Positions 38,877 to 47,799 of a DNA stretch of 64,000 bases are shown piece after piece. Below the pieces are notes generated by a model, which worked only from the letters and a program-made list of their open reading frames with translations, was not told the DNA's origin and ran no database searches. The stretch comes from Pelomonas sp041914785 (GTDB taxonomy: Bacteria > Pseudomonadota > Gammaproteobacteria > Burkholderiales > Burkholderiaceae_C), in the NCBI GenBank assembly GCA_041914785.1, contig JAYSCT010000003.1:14295-78294 (forward strand). The letters run 5' to 3'. Made by a program: the position numbers and the translations under genes. Within the stretch, counting starts at the first letter, position 1. Every line of letters begins with the position of its first letter.

Positions 38877-40256
38877 ATGGCGCTCAACATCGTGATCATG
38901 GCGGCGGGCAAGGGCACCCGCATGAAGTCCGCAACGCCCAAGGTGTTGCACAAGCTCGCGGGCCGCTCGCTGCTGTCGCACGTGCTCGGCAGCGGCGAGC
39001 CGCTGGCCGCCGACGCGCGCATCGTCATCACGGGCCATGGCGCCGAGCAGGTCGAAGCCGCCGTGGCAGCGCCCGGCATCACCTTCGTGCGCCAGATGCC
39101 GCAGCTGGGCACCGGTCACGCCATCCAGCAGGTCGTGCCGGCCCTGGTGGGCGACGGCACGACGCTGATCCTCAACGGCGACGTGCCCCTCATCGAGACG
39201 GCCACCGCCAAGGCGCTCATCGATGCCTGCGCCGGCCACGCACTGGTGCTGCTGACGGTCAACCTGGCCGACCCCACGGGCTACGGCCGCATCATCCGCA
39301 ACCAGGACGATGGCGGCGTGCTGGCCATCGTCGAGCACAAGGACGCCACGCCCCAGCAGCGCCTCATCCACGAGGGCTACAGCGGCATGATGGCCGCCCC
39401 AACCGCCGCGCTGAAGCGCTGGGTGGGCCAGCTCAGCAACAACAACGCCCAGGGCGAGTACTACCTGACCGACATCGTCGCGATGGCCGTCGCCGAAGGC
39501 CTGCCGGTGCTGGGCATCCAGGCCGGCAGCGAGACCGAGGTGCTGGGCGTCAACGACCCCGTGCAGCTCGCGCAGCTGGAGCGCGCATTCCAGGCCCAGC
39601 AGGCCGAGACCCTGATGCGCGCCGGCGTGCGCCTGGCCGACCCCGCCCGCTTCGACCTGCGCGGTACGCTGACGCACGGCCAGGACTGCGAGATCGACGT
39701 CAACTGCGTGTTCGAAGGCGACGTGCAGCTGGGCGACAACGTGCGCATCGGCGCCAACTGCGTCATCCGCAACGTCAGCATCGCGTCCGGCGCCCGCATC
39801 CATGAGTTCACGCACATCGACGGCGAGAAGCTGGGCGCCAGCGTCGGCGCCGGTGCGCTGATCGGCCCGTTCGCCCGCCTGCGCCCCGGCGCGCAGCTGG
39901 GCGCCGAGGTGCACATCGGCAACTTCGTCGAGGTCAAGAACGCGACGCTGGCCGACGGCGCCAAGGCCAACCACCTGGCTTACCTGGGCGACGCGACCGT
40001 GGGCGAGCGCGTCAACTTCGGCGCCGGCTCCATCACGGCCAACTACGACGGCGCCAACAAGCACCGCACCACCATCGCCGCCGACGTGCACGTGGGCTCC
40101 AACTGCGTGCTGGTGGCCCCGGTGACGCTGGGCGCGGGCGCCACCATCGGCGGTGGCTCCACGATCACCAAGGACGTCAACCCGGGCGACCTCGCTGTGG
40201 CTCGCGGCAAACAGGTGGCCATTTCCGGCTGGACGCGTCCGGCGAAGAAGCGCTGA
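38877..40256 (+). CDS. glmU: bifunctional GlmU (UDP-GlcNAc synthesis)
   Basis: Protein of 459 aa, usual length. The N-terminal uridyltransferase has the signature IVIMAAGKGTRMKSATPKVLHKLAGRSLLSHV with the catalytic region QLGTGHAIQ and LILNGDVPLI. The C-terminal left-handed beta helix has hexapeptide repeats (IGANCVIRNVSI, VGAGALIGPFARLRPGAQLG) and ends SITANYDGANKHRTTIAADVHVGSNCVLVAPVTLG. It converts GlcN-1-P plus acetyl-CoA and UTP to UDP-GlcNAc for peptidoglycan and LPS. No disruption. Confidence 0.98.
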   Translation: MALNIVIMAAGKGTRMKSATPKVLHKLAGRSLLSHVLGSGEPLAADARIVITGHGAEQVEAAVAAPGITFVRQMPQLGTGHAIQQVVPALVGDGTTLILNGDVPLIETATAKALIDACAGHALVLLTVNLADPTGYGRIIRNQDDGGVLAIVEHKDATPQQRLIHEGYSGMMAAPTAALKRWVGQLSNNNAQGEYYLTDIVAMAVAEGLPVLGIQAGSETEVLGVNDPVQLAQLERAFQAQQAETLMRAGVRLADPARFDLRGTLTHGQDCEIDVNCVFEGDVQLGDNVRIGANCVIRNVSIASGARIHEFTHIDGEKLGASVGAGALIGPFARLRPGAQLGAEVHIGNFVEVKNATLADGAKANHLAYLGDATVGERVNFGAGSITANYDGANKHRTTIAADVHVGSNCVLVAPVTLGAGATIGGGSTITKDVNPGDLAVARGKQVAISGWTRPAKKR

Positions 40257-40286
40257 ATAGTGACTTAGTTCCGCGGATCGTGCCGC

Positions 40287-40326
40287 GGCGCCCGGGATGA
40301 GGGGGCACCCCCTCGCCCCCGGCGCC
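40287..40326 (+). terminator. long GC hairpin after glmU, possible terminator
   Basis: Inverted repeat with arms GGCGCC at both ends and G-rich/C-rich inner arms (GAGGGGG/CCCCCTC), 31 bp after the glmU stop. It lacks a T-tract, so it would need Rho or act as an mRNA 3' stabiliser. Confidence 0.4.
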
Positions 40327-40369
40327 GTTAGCATGACACCCGTTCTTCGACCGAACCGCCGACCCCACC

Positions 40370-40798
40370 ATGGCCCACGAACTCGATCTCGCCGCGTTCT
40401 CGCTTGACGATGCCGTCCCGGCCGACCTGGGCGCGTTCGACGCGCTGCAGTCGCAGCACGAGCGCGAGGAAGCCGACGCCCGCAACCGCGCGCTGGAACT
40501 CAAGGCCCAGGCCTGCGACAACGCCGCCGAGGCCTGCTACTACCTGGCGCGCAGCCTGGGCGCCGCGCGCGACCTGCCGCAGGACGGCGAAGCCAGCCTG
40601 GAACTGCTGTTCCAGCTCATCGGCGCGCTGGCCGACCTGCCCACCGACATCGCCACCGCGCCGCTGCCCGAGGTCGTCGGCGGCCGCGACGACGGCATCA
40701 CCGAGCTGTGCCTGCAGCTGGAAGCCGCCCGCGACGTGACGGAAGAAGCGCTGATCGACGCCGAACTGGCGCCGGCCCGCCACGCGTTCTGCCACTGA
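40370..40798 (+). CDS. hypothetical acidic protein (142 aa)
   Basis: Unrecognised acidic, almost fully helical protein (AFDALQSQHEREEADARNRALELKAQACDNAAEACYYLARSLGAARDLPQ). No signal peptide or membrane segment. It ends in a His/Cys-containing tail (HAFCH). A strong terminator follows at 40815. Independent gene between glmU and a convergent BON-domain gene. Confidence 0.65.
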   Translation: MAHELDLAAFSLDDAVPADLGAFDALQSQHEREEADARNRALELKAQACDNAAEACYYLARSLGAARDLPQDGEASLELLFQLIGALADLPTDIATAPLPEVVGGRDDGITELCLQLEAARDVTEEALIDAELAPARHAFCH

Positions 40799-40814
40799 AC
40801 CGGCCCTGCCCATG

Positions 40815-40843
40815 AAAAAGGCGCCCCGCGGGGCGCCTTTTTT
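40815..40843. terminator. bidirectional rho-independent terminator
   Basis: AAAAAGGCGCCCC, a one- to three-nt loop, then GGGGCGCCTTTTTT: an 8- to 13-bp stem with A and T tracts on the two sides. It separates the plus-strand gene at 40370 from the minus-strand BON gene ending at 40861. Confidence 0.9.
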
Positions 40844-40860
40844 GCGTCAGGCCTGCGCGC

Positions 40861-41970
40861 TCAGAGCGTGCTGCTGGGCGCCTGACCCACCACCGTGGCC
40901 GGCGGCAGCGTCAGCCGGTTGTCCACCGCCTTCACGCCCGCAGCGCTGGCGGCCACGACGGTCGCGCGCTCACGGGTCGGCGCGTCGGGCGCCTGGCCTT
41001 CCAGCTTCACGACGCCATGGTCGGTGCTGACGGCGATGGGCACGGCGGCCAGCGTGGCATCCGCGGCCAGCGCCGAGCGCACGGTCATCGTGATGCCGCT
41101 GTCCTCTGCCGACGGCGCGGCGGGCGCCTGCGCCACCGGCGGCGTCACGGGCGTGGCGACGGCGCTGGCCGCCGTCTCAGGCGCTGCAGTGGCCACCGGC
41201 GGCGTCACCGCTTGCGGCATCACCGGCGCCGGGCCGCCCGCGGTGGGCGGCAGCGCCAGCGGCGTGGTGCCGGGCTGCACGGTGGCCGCGGGTGCCGGCT
41301 CGACGGCAGCCGGGGCCGGCGCGGGAGCCGCGGCAACAGTCACCGGCGGTTGCAGCGGTTGCAGGGCCGCGGTGCGCGGGTTGGCGCGCTCGACCAGGTC
41401 CGGGCGCGGCGCAGGCACCGGCGCCTGGGCGACCGGGCGGGCCGCCTCGGGCGCGGGCTTCACGGTCGTCACGGGCGGGCCCAGGCGTTCAGCGGCCGGT
41501 TCGGCGGGCGCGGGCGTGCCCGCGTCGGCCACGGTGTCGCGGTCTTCCGCGGGGGCCGGCTCCACCGGCGTCGCGTCAGCCACCTGCGTCGGCGCCTGGG
41601 CGCTGCTGACGATGGCGGGCGGCACGCCGGAGGTGTCGGCGTGGCGGTTCATCGCCCAGATGGCCACGCCGGCGATGACGGCCGCGCCGGCGCCGGCAGC
41701 GATCCAGCCGGCCGTGGCCTTGGTGCGCTGCGGCGGCAGCACGGCGGCGCGGGGCTGGGCATGCACGGCTGGCGCCACGCGGGGCGCGGCGGCGGGCGCT
41801 GCCTGGGCATGCAGCGGCGGCGTGGTGCTCAACGACGGCGTGATGCTGGCCGGCTTGGCGCCGGGCAGGCGGGCGCCAACGCCCGGGGCCTTCACGGAAG
41901 GCTTGTCCGACGGCGTCGTGTCGATGTGGTTGGACCAGCCGTCGGCGTGCAGAGATTTCGGGAACTTCAT
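40861..41970 (-). CDS. membrane-anchored BON-domain protein with Pro/Ala-rich linker
   Basis: Protein of 369 aa. A cytoplasmic N-terminal ~85 residues is followed by one transmembrane helix (GWIAAGAGAAVIAGVAIWAM, about 88-107), a Pro/Ala/Val-rich linker (~115-295) and a C-terminal BON domain (SGITMTVRSALAADATLAAVPIAVSTDHGVVKLEGQAPDAPTRERA...VDNRLTL). BON domains bind phospholipid or envelope targets, and the linker length fits reach across the periplasm. It shares strand with the dioxygenase gene upstream; 135 bp separate them. Confidence 0.82.
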   Translation of the reverse strand: MKFPKSLHADGWSNHIDTTPSDKPSVKAPGVGARLPGAKPASITPSLSTTPPLHAQAAPAAAPRVAPAVHAQPRAAVLPPQRTKATAGWIAAGAGAAVIAGVAIWAMNRHADTSGVPPAIVSSAQAPTQVADATPVEPAPAEDRDTVADAGTPAPAEPAAERLGPPVTTVKPAPEAARPVAQAPVPAPRPDLVERANPRTAALQPLQPPVTVAAAPAPAPAAVEPAPAATVQPGTTPLALPPTAGGPAPVMPQAVTPPVATAAPETAASAVATPVTPPVAQAPAAPSAEDSGITMTVRSALAADATLAAVPIAVSTDHGVVKLEGQAPDAPTRERATVVAASAAGVKAVDNRLTLPPATVVGQAPSSTL

Positions 41971-42105
41971 GTCAGCCTCCTGTGATCGTCTTGCGACCGT
42001 TGCGATGGAGGCAACTTTGCGGCGGCACGGCCCCGGCCCGTGCCGGCGTGGCCCCCCTGGCCCTGTAGGACGGTGGGCCGCGCCGGTGAGCGTTTGTGAG
42101 CGCTG

Positions 42106-42951
42106 TTAGAAGCCTTGTACCGGCAGCGCGGCGCCGCGCTGCAGCCAGTTGCGCGGCGAGTAGCGGCTGGCGCCGTCGGTCACGTGCAGCGTGTACGCAT
42201 GGCGCGACCGGGCGGAGCGGTTGGCGGCCGAGTAGTGCGGCAGCAGGCCGTGGAAGACGACCAGCGAGCCGGCCTCCACCTCCAGCGGGATGGCCTGCGC
42301 GGAGTCCGCCGCGGGCCAGGGTGTGGCGTCGATCTGCTCCATCCACGCCTTGCGGCCTTCACGCACGAAGCGCTCGCGCAGCACACCGCGCGGGCCGCGG
42401 TGGCCGCCGGGCTCCGTCCACAGGCAGCCGTTCTGCAGCGTGGCGTCTTCCAGCGCGAACCAGAAGGTCGTCACGGTGACGGGGTCGCTCTCGAAGAAGC
42501 TGGCGTCCTGGTGCCAGCGCACCTCGCCGCCGATGCCGGGCTGCTTGAAGATGAACATCGACTGCCAGACCTGCGGCTTCGTCAGCCCCAGGCCGGCGGC
42601 CACACCGCGCAGGGCGTCGCCCTTGGAGAACGCGCTGAACACCGGGTCCAGGTCGTGCATCGCATGGCCGATCTTGTTGATGGCCAGCTCCTTGGGCACG
42701 CGCAGCCGGCCCTGCTCGTCGAAGGCCTCCTCCTCGAAGAAGCAGCGCACCTGGTCGCCGCTGTCGAGAAAGTAGTCGTCGACGTGGCGCTGCTGCTCCT
42801 CGGTCGTGAACACGGGGCGCTGCTCGCCGGGGTCGAAGGCATCGACGATCTGCAGCGCACGCTCGCGCAGCGCGGCGATGTCCGCGGCGGACTTGAAGCC
42901 CGGAATGACGAGATAGCCTTGTTCGGCGTAGCGGGTGGCGTCGACGGTCAT
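42106..42951 (-). CDS. phytanoyl-CoA dioxygenase-family protein
   Basis: Protein of 281 aa from the ATG at 42951. Fe(II)/2-oxoglutarate oxygenase of the PhyH family: iron ligands in VRWHQDASF (HxD) and the distal His in VVFHGLLPHYSAANRS, and a 2-oxoglutarate-binding Arg likely in the RSRHAYTLHV strand. N-terminal ATRYAEQGYLVIPGF and the NKIGHAMHDLDPVFSAFS block match the family. Substrate not identifiable. It follows a broken lipoprotein gene on the same strand after 38 nt. Confidence 0.88.
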   Translation of the reverse strand: MTVDATRYAEQGYLVIPGFKSAADIAALRERALQIVDAFDPGEQRPVFTTEEQQRHVDDYFLDSGDQVRCFFEEEAFDEQGRLRVPKELAINKIGHAMHDLDPVFSAFSKGDALRGVAAGLGLTKPQVWQSMFIFKQPGIGGEVRWHQDASFFESDPVTVTTFWFALEDATLQNGCLWTEPGGHRGPRGVLRERFVREGRKAWMEQIDATPWPAADSAQAIPLEVEAGSLVVFHGLLPHYSAANRSARSRHAYTLHVTDGASRYSPRNWLQRGAALPVQGF

Positions 42952-42989
42952 GGCTTGATTGTGGCCCCGCGCCACGGCCGCGATGCCGC

Positions 42990-43661
42990 TCAGGCGGGCT
43001 CCCAAACCAGCGCCAGCGCGAGTGCGGCCTCGGTGACGGCCTGGCCCAGCGGCGTCGCCGGGTCGGGGCGGCGCAGGCGCGGCACGCCGCGGCTCAGGTC
43101 CACGCTGCCGACGACGCGCTCGCCCTGCAGCAGCTCATAGCCCACCGGCGCCGCCGTCGCGAAGGCGCTGCCCTCCAGCTGGTGCACGGAGCGCAGGCCC
43201 AGCGTGAGGTCGCCGCGCTGGTAGCGGCCCTCGCGCGTCTGCTGGCCCCATTGCACGCGGCCTTCGCCGATGTGCAGCGTCGCGTCCGACGCGCCACGCC
43301 AGCGGCAGTTCAGCGTCCAGGGCTTGGTGGCCAGCGCCAGCACGCCGGCCGTCACCTCGGTCTGGCGGGCCGTGCAGTCGGCCTCGCTGTCGCCGGTCGG
43401 GCGGGCCCTGGGGTCGCGCGGCGGGGCCGGGCGGGGGGCGAGGGTGTCTCACAGCGACCGCGGGTCGGCGCCGGGGTCGTCGCGCCGGCGCGGGCGGGCC
43501 AGCGCGAACTCGCCGCTGCGCCCCCAGCCCGGCTTGCCGAACGACTCCTCCTGCACCGCCGCCAGCGATGCGGGCTGCGCCATGCGCGCCTCGCGCACCA
43601 CGCCGCAGCCGGCCAGCAGCACCACGCCCACCGCGGCCATCGCCGCCCTCGTCTTCCACAT
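42990..43661 (-). pseudogene. broken duplicate of the adjacent lipoprotein gene
   Basis: A tandem copy of the lipoprotein gene at 43756-44454 with an in-frame TGA at 43449-43451. The N-terminal part (MWKTRAAMAAVGVVLLAGCG, then ESFGKPGWGRSGEF) and the C-terminal part (KPWTLNCRWRGASDATLHIGEG through RRPDPATPLGQAVTEAALALALVWEP) lie in the same frame and align with the intact copy. The middle between them has drifted. Either a premature-stop pseudogene or a sequencing error. The C-terminal half could still be re-initiated, but no ribosome-binding site is evident. Confidence 0.75.
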
Positions 43662-43755
43662 CACCGGTCCTTCACGTCACAGGGAAGGCCGGACTCTAGG
43701 CATCGCGCCGGCCCCTGCCGGTCCTCACCCGTGACGGGCGTCATGCCCGTCGCGG

Positions 43756-44454
43756 TCAGCGCGTGGCGACGGGCTCCCAGACCAGCGCGAGCGCGAGCGC
43801 GGCTTCCGTGACTGCCCGGCCCAGCGGCGTGGCCGGGTCGGGCCGGCGCAGCCGCGGCACGGTACCGCTGAGGTCCAGGCTGCCCACCACGGTGCCCTGG
43901 TGCAGCATCTCGTAGCCGACGGCCGCGGTCTGCGGCTGCGGGCTGCCGTCCAGCAGGTGGGCCGAGCGCAGGCCCACGGTCAGCTCGCCGCGGCGGTAGG
44001 CGCCTTCGCGGCTGAGCTTGCCGCGGCGCATCTGGCCCTCGCCGATCTGCAGCATGGCCGCAGGCCCCGAGCCCCATTTGCAGCTCAGCACCCAGGGCTT
44101 GCTGTCGGTGAGGCGGCCGTTGGCGCTCTGCTCGGGCGTCCAGCCCTCGCAGCTCACCGCCGCGTCGCCGGCGCTGAAGCTCAGCGGGGCGCGCACGCCG
44201 GCGGGCAGCGGGGCGAACAGCGACAGCCGCTCGGCGCCGCGCTCGTAGCGCACGCGCTGGCCGCTCAGCGTGAACTCGCCCTGCCGGCCCCAGCCGGCCT
44301 TGCCGAAGCTCTCCTGCGCCACGCCCGCCACCGACGGCGGCTGGGCCATGCCTGCCGACGCGGGCGGGCTGACCGGCCGGCCCTCGCGCACGGCGGCACA
44401 GCCGGCAAAGAGCAGCAGGGTCGACGCGGACAGGGCAAGCAGGTGTGGACGCAT
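43756..44454 (-). CDS. putative lipoprotein (232 aa), intact paralogue
   Basis: Start taken at the ATG 44454 because it gives a clean lipoprotein signal (LLALSASTLLLFAGCAAVREG); a GTG at 44487 is possible. The mature protein is beta-rich, with ESFGKAGWGRQGEFTLSGQRVRYERGAERLSLF, cysteines in VSCEGW and LSCKW and a C-terminal ALALALVWEP. No known family recognised. The neighbouring gene is a degenerate copy, so this locus arose by tandem duplication. Likely envelope-located. Confidence 0.75.
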   Translation of the reverse strand: MRPHLLALSASTLLLFAGCAAVREGRPVSPPASAGMAQPPSVAGVAQESFGKAGWGRQGEFTLSGQRVRYERGAERLSLFAPLPAGVRAPLSFSAGDAAVSCEGWTPEQSANGRLTDSKPWVLSCKWGSGPAAMLQIGEGQMRRGKLSREGAYRRGELTVGLRSAHLLDGSPQPQTAAVGYEMLHQGTVVGSLDLSGTVPRLRRPDPATPLGRAVTEAALALALVWEPVATR

Positions 44455-44672
44455 GGGCAGACGGAACTTCGAAAAGGAGTGCTCCACTCTAGAGCCGCAC
44501 CTGGCGGACAGCTGTTACCCGACGTTGCTTGCGTGAAGGAGGGTCTGCGGCACCGTCCGTCGCCGAGGGCGGCAGCCGGTCGCGCATCCCGCGCAGCCGG
44601 TCGCAGCCGCCTCGCGCCGGCGCCCGCCAGCGGGCACGCTGCGAAGCTGCCTTCCCACCCGCCAACACCGCC

Positions 44673-45197
44673 ATGACGCACCTCCTGACCTTTCGCCTGC
44701 GGCTCGCCGCCCTCGCCCTGCTGGCCGAGGCCCTGCACCTGGGCTGGGAGGCGCTGCACGGCGGCATCGTCACCCACCACGTGCTGCAGCGGGCCGACCT
44801 GCCCGGTCTGTCCAACGCCTGGGGCCTGCTGGTGCTGCCGGCGCTGGCGGCCTGGGCCGCGGGCCGGTGGCCGCGCGCCTCGGCGACGTGGCCTGCAGGG
44901 CGCGCGTGGCGCCCCGTCGCGGTGGGCTTCGCATTGCCGCTGCTGCTGGGGGCCGCGCTGTCGCTGAGCTTCCACCTGCAGCTGCAGGCGCTGACCGAGG
45001 CGGTGTTCTTCAGCCTGCTGCTGCTCGCGCTGCTGCTGCCGGCGCACCGGCCGGAGAGCCTGTTCGGCTTCGTGCTCGGCATGAGCTGGACCTTCGGCGC
45101 GCTGCTGCCGCTGGGCGTGGGCGGCATCCTCGCCGGGCTGTCGTGGGCGGTGCGCGGCGCGGTCGGGCGGCTGTGGCACGCGCTGCGGCCGGCCTGA
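44673..45197 (+). CDS. integral membrane protein (174 aa), unknown
   Basis: Four or five hydrophobic segments separated by short loops (RLAALALLAEALHLGWEAL, WGLLVLPALAAWAAG, VAVGFALPLLLGAALSLSFHL, AVFFSLLLLALLLP, FVLGMSWTFGALLPLGVGGILAGL). No family recognised. ATG at 44673 is preferred over an extended in-frame start with Arg/Pro-rich composition. Divergent from the lipoprotein gene; the palindromic repeat core lies just downstream. Confidence 0.7.
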   Translation: MTHLLTFRLRLAALALLAEALHLGWEALHGGIVTHHVLQRADLPGLSNAWGLLVLPALAAWAAGRWPRASATWPAGRAWRPVAVGFALPLLLGAALSLSFHLQLQALTEAVFFSLLLLALLLPAHRPESLFGFVLGMSWTFGALLPLGVGGILAGLSWAVRGAVGRLWHALRPA

Positions 45198-45235
45198 GAG
45201 CTTGAGAGCCTTTCACCCATGCCCGCCTTGCACGC

Positions 45236-45318
45236 CAAAACGCCCTCGCCCGTCGTTGCAAATGCTCGCCATAGCCCGAGCTATGGCTGCGCTTTGCGCC
45301 TAGTTCGAGGGCGTTTTG
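45236..45318. repeat. second copy of the structured palindromic core
   Basis: Arms CAAAACGCCCTCG (45236-45248) and CGAGGGCGTTTTG (45306-45318) form a perfect 13-bp inverted repeat around a 57-nt core. The core shares CGTTGCAAATGCTCGCC and GGCTGCG-C-TTTGCGCCT with the core at 7813-7868. The inner hairpin differs in sequence but is still paired (ATAGC/GCTAT here, GGGT/ACCC there). Outer imperfect complementarity extends roughly to 45205 and 45355. It lies between the convergent membrane-protein gene and PBP1A gene, so a terminator role is also possible. Confidence 0.8.
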
Positions 45319-45381
45319 ACGCGCCTTTCGGGCACGGCCGAAAAACTCCCAAGCTCTGAGCGCCCCGGCCGCAAGGCGCGC

Positions 45382-47613
45382 TCAGGGCGTCTGCAGCGGC
45401 ACGTCCGACGCCGCGTCCTCCGGCGCCGACGCGGCCACACCGATGCGGGCGATGGCCAGGTCGCCGGCGAACTCGCTGTAGAACCAGTCGTCGCCCACCT
45501 TCACGAGGCCGCCGTCCTCGGGTGGCGCCAGCAGCATGTTGGGCTGGCCCTTCAGCGCGACGGCCATCGTCGCGGCCCAGACGGGCAGCGCCAGCCCGCC
45601 GCCGCTCTCGCGCTCGCCCAGCGACTTCGGCTTGGGGTAGCCGATCCACACCGCGCCGGCCCGCGAGGCCTGGAAGCCGCAGAACCAGGCGTCCACGGCG
45701 TCGTTGGTGGTGCCGGTCTTGCCGTACAGGTCCCAGCGGCCCAGCATCGCGCTGGCGCGAGCACCGGTGCCCTCGCGCGTGACAGCGGCCAGCAGCTGCG
45801 ACGTCATGAACGCGTTGCGCGCGCTGACGGCCGTGCGCGGCTTGGGCGGGTCGGCCTGCCAGAGGGTCTCGCCCTGCGCGTCCTGCACCTTCTGGATCAG
45901 CCAGCCGGTGGGCAGCTGGCCCGCGTTGGCGAAGGCGCCGTAGGCCTGGGCCATCTGCAGCGGCGTGACGTCGCCGGTGCCCAGCGCGATGGTCAGGTTC
46001 AGCGGCTGGCGTTCTTCATCCAGCCCGAACCTGGCCGCCCAGCCGCGCACCCGCTGCGGGCCCAGCGCCTGCGCGACGCGGATGGTCACCATGTTCTTGG
46101 AGCGCGCCAGGCCTTCGCGCAGCGTCAGCGCCGGCTCGTACTGGCCGTCGTAGTTGCGTGGCGACCAGTCGCCCTGCACGAAGGGCTCGTCGCTGACCAG
46201 CGTGCCGGCCCAGCCGCCCTGCTCGATGAGCGCGGAATAGACGAAGGGCTTGAACGCCGAGCCGGGCTGGCGCCAGGCCTGCGTGGCGGAGTTGAACTGG
46301 TTGCGCGTGAAGTCGAAGCCGCCCACCAGCGCGCGGATGGCGCCGGTGGCCGGGTCCAGCGTGACGACGGCGCCCTCGGCCTGCGGCGTCTGGCTGAGCT
46401 GCCACTGCTTGTTGGACTCCAGCACCCGCACCACCGCGCCGCGCGGCGCGCCCTGCAGCGCACGCAGCGCCGCGCCCTTGAGCGTGATGCGCTCGCCGTC
46501 GGCCAGCACCAGCGCGGCGGCGCCCTTGTCCTGCGACAGCAGCACGGCGGTGCGCAGCTCGCCCAGGTCGGGGTAGGCGTCGAACGCGGCGTCCAGCGCA
46601 TCGTCCAGGCCGTCGCCCGCGGGCAGCGGCACGGTCGCCTCCGGGCCGCGGAAGGGCTGGCGGCGCTCCAGCTCGAACAACGCATGCCGCAGCGCCTGCT
46701 GGGCCGCGGCCTGTTCGGCGTACAGCAGCGTCGTCGTCACGGTGAGGCCGCGCGTGTAGGCGTCCTCGCCGTAGCGGGCCACGATCTCGGCTCGCACCTG
46801 CTCGGCCGCATGGTCGGCCACGCCGGCCAGGCGCTTGGGGCGCTGGATGGCCAGCGGCTGCTCGCGCGCGGCCTTGGCCTGCTCGGCCGTGATGAGGCCC
46901 ACGCTGGCCAGCCGCTCCAGCACGACGGCCTGGCGGCGCCGCGCGCGCTCGGGGTAGAGCGCCGGGTTCAGGCCGTTGGGGTTCTTGGGCAGGCCGATCA
47001 GCAGCGCCACCTCGGCGGTGGAGAGCTTGTCCAGCGTCTTGCCGTAGTAGCGCTCGGCCGCCGCGGCGAAGCCGTAGGCGCGGTTGCCGAGGTAGATCTG
47101 GTTCATGTAGATCTCGAGGATCTGCTGCTTGCTCAGCGCATGCTCGATCTTGATGGCCAGCAGCGCCTCGACGATCTTGCGCGTCCAGCGCTGCTCCTTG
47201 CTGAGGTAGGTGTCGCGCGCGAGCTGCTGCGTGATGGTGGACGCGCCGTGCAGCGGGCCGCTGTGCGTGAGGTTGCGCAGGAAGGCCCGCGCGATGCCGC
47301 CGAAGTCGATGCCCGCGTGCGTCCAGAAGTCGCTGTCCTCCACGGCCAGCAGCGCGTCCTGCATGGGCTTGGGGATGTCCTTCAGCGGCACGAAGCGGCG
47401 CCGCTCGGCACCGAACTCGCCGATGAGCTGGCCGTCGGCGCTGAGCACGCGCAGCGGCTGGTGGGGCTGGTAGTCGGTCAGCGTGTCAAGCGCGGGCAGC
47501 TGCACCCAGATGAAGGCCGCCACGATGGACCCCAGCAGCAGGATCGCCACCGGGATGCCGACGAGCGCACTCAGCCAGGGGCGTTGGACGAAGAACTTGA
47601 GCATGGCGCGCAT
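45382..47613 (-). CDS. mrcA: penicillin-binding protein 1A
   Basis: Class A PBP of 743 aa. One N-terminal transmembrane helix (LSALVGIPVAILLLGSIVAAFIWV), a glycosyltransferase domain with the catalytic Glu in LLAVEDSDFWTHAGID and GASTITQQLAR, and a transpeptidase domain with S-x-x-K in PGSAFKPFVY, SKN in LARSKNMVT and KTGTT in LYGKTGTTNDA. Builds and crosslinks peptidoglycan. The PBP1A-specific insert between the domains is present. ATG at 47604 is an alternative start. A monocistronic gene with a repeat element downstream. Confidence 0.95.
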   Translation of the reverse strand: MRAMLKFFVQRPWLSALVGIPVAILLLGSIVAAFIWVQLPALDTLTDYQPHQPLRVLSADGQLIGEFGAERRRFVPLKDIPKPMQDALLAVEDSDFWTHAGIDFGGIARAFLRNLTHSGPLHGASTITQQLARDTYLSKEQRWTRKIVEALLAIKIEHALSKQQILEIYMNQIYLGNRAYGFAAAAERYYGKTLDKLSTAEVALLIGLPKNPNGLNPALYPERARRRQAVVLERLASVGLITAEQAKAAREQPLAIQRPKRLAGVADHAAEQVRAEIVARYGEDAYTRGLTVTTTLLYAEQAAAQQALRHALFELERRQPFRGPEATVPLPAGDGLDDALDAAFDAYPDLGELRTAVLLSQDKGAAALVLADGERITLKGAALRALQGAPRGAVVRVLESNKQWQLSQTPQAEGAVVTLDPATGAIRALVGGFDFTRNQFNSATQAWRQPGSAFKPFVYSALIEQGGWAGTLVSDEPFVQGDWSPRNYDGQYEPALTLREGLARSKNMVTIRVAQALGPQRVRGWAARFGLDEERQPLNLTIALGTGDVTPLQMAQAYGAFANAGQLPTGWLIQKVQDAQGETLWQADPPKPRTAVSARNAFMTSQLLAAVTREGTGARASAMLGRWDLYGKTGTTNDAVDAWFCGFQASRAGAVWIGYPKPKSLGERESGGGLALPVWAATMAVALKGQPNMLLAPPEDGGLVKVGDDWFYSEFAGDLAIARIGVAASAPEDAASDVPLQTP

Positions 47614-47799
47614 CGTAGGGGCTGCAGCCGTGCCGCCCCTGTCAGACGGTGGCCCGTGCGGAAAGTCAGGTTGCGGCGCCCGCCGTCGCCCGCAGACTGC
47701 GCTTCGTCAGGGCCATCCTGCGCTTCGTCCGATGCCGGCTGACAGGCGCGGGGCCGATCTCTAACTTTGCGGCATCACCCCCCCCTCAAGGAGAGCCCC

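Noticed and set aside
37971..40334. 787-aa minus-strand ORF opposite glmU and a lipoprotein gene
   Set aside because: Antisense shadow of glmU, whose protein is unmistakable.
45316..47742. 808-aa plus-strand ORF opposite PBP1A
   Set aside because: Antisense shadow of mrcA, which carries all catalytic motifs of a class A PBP.
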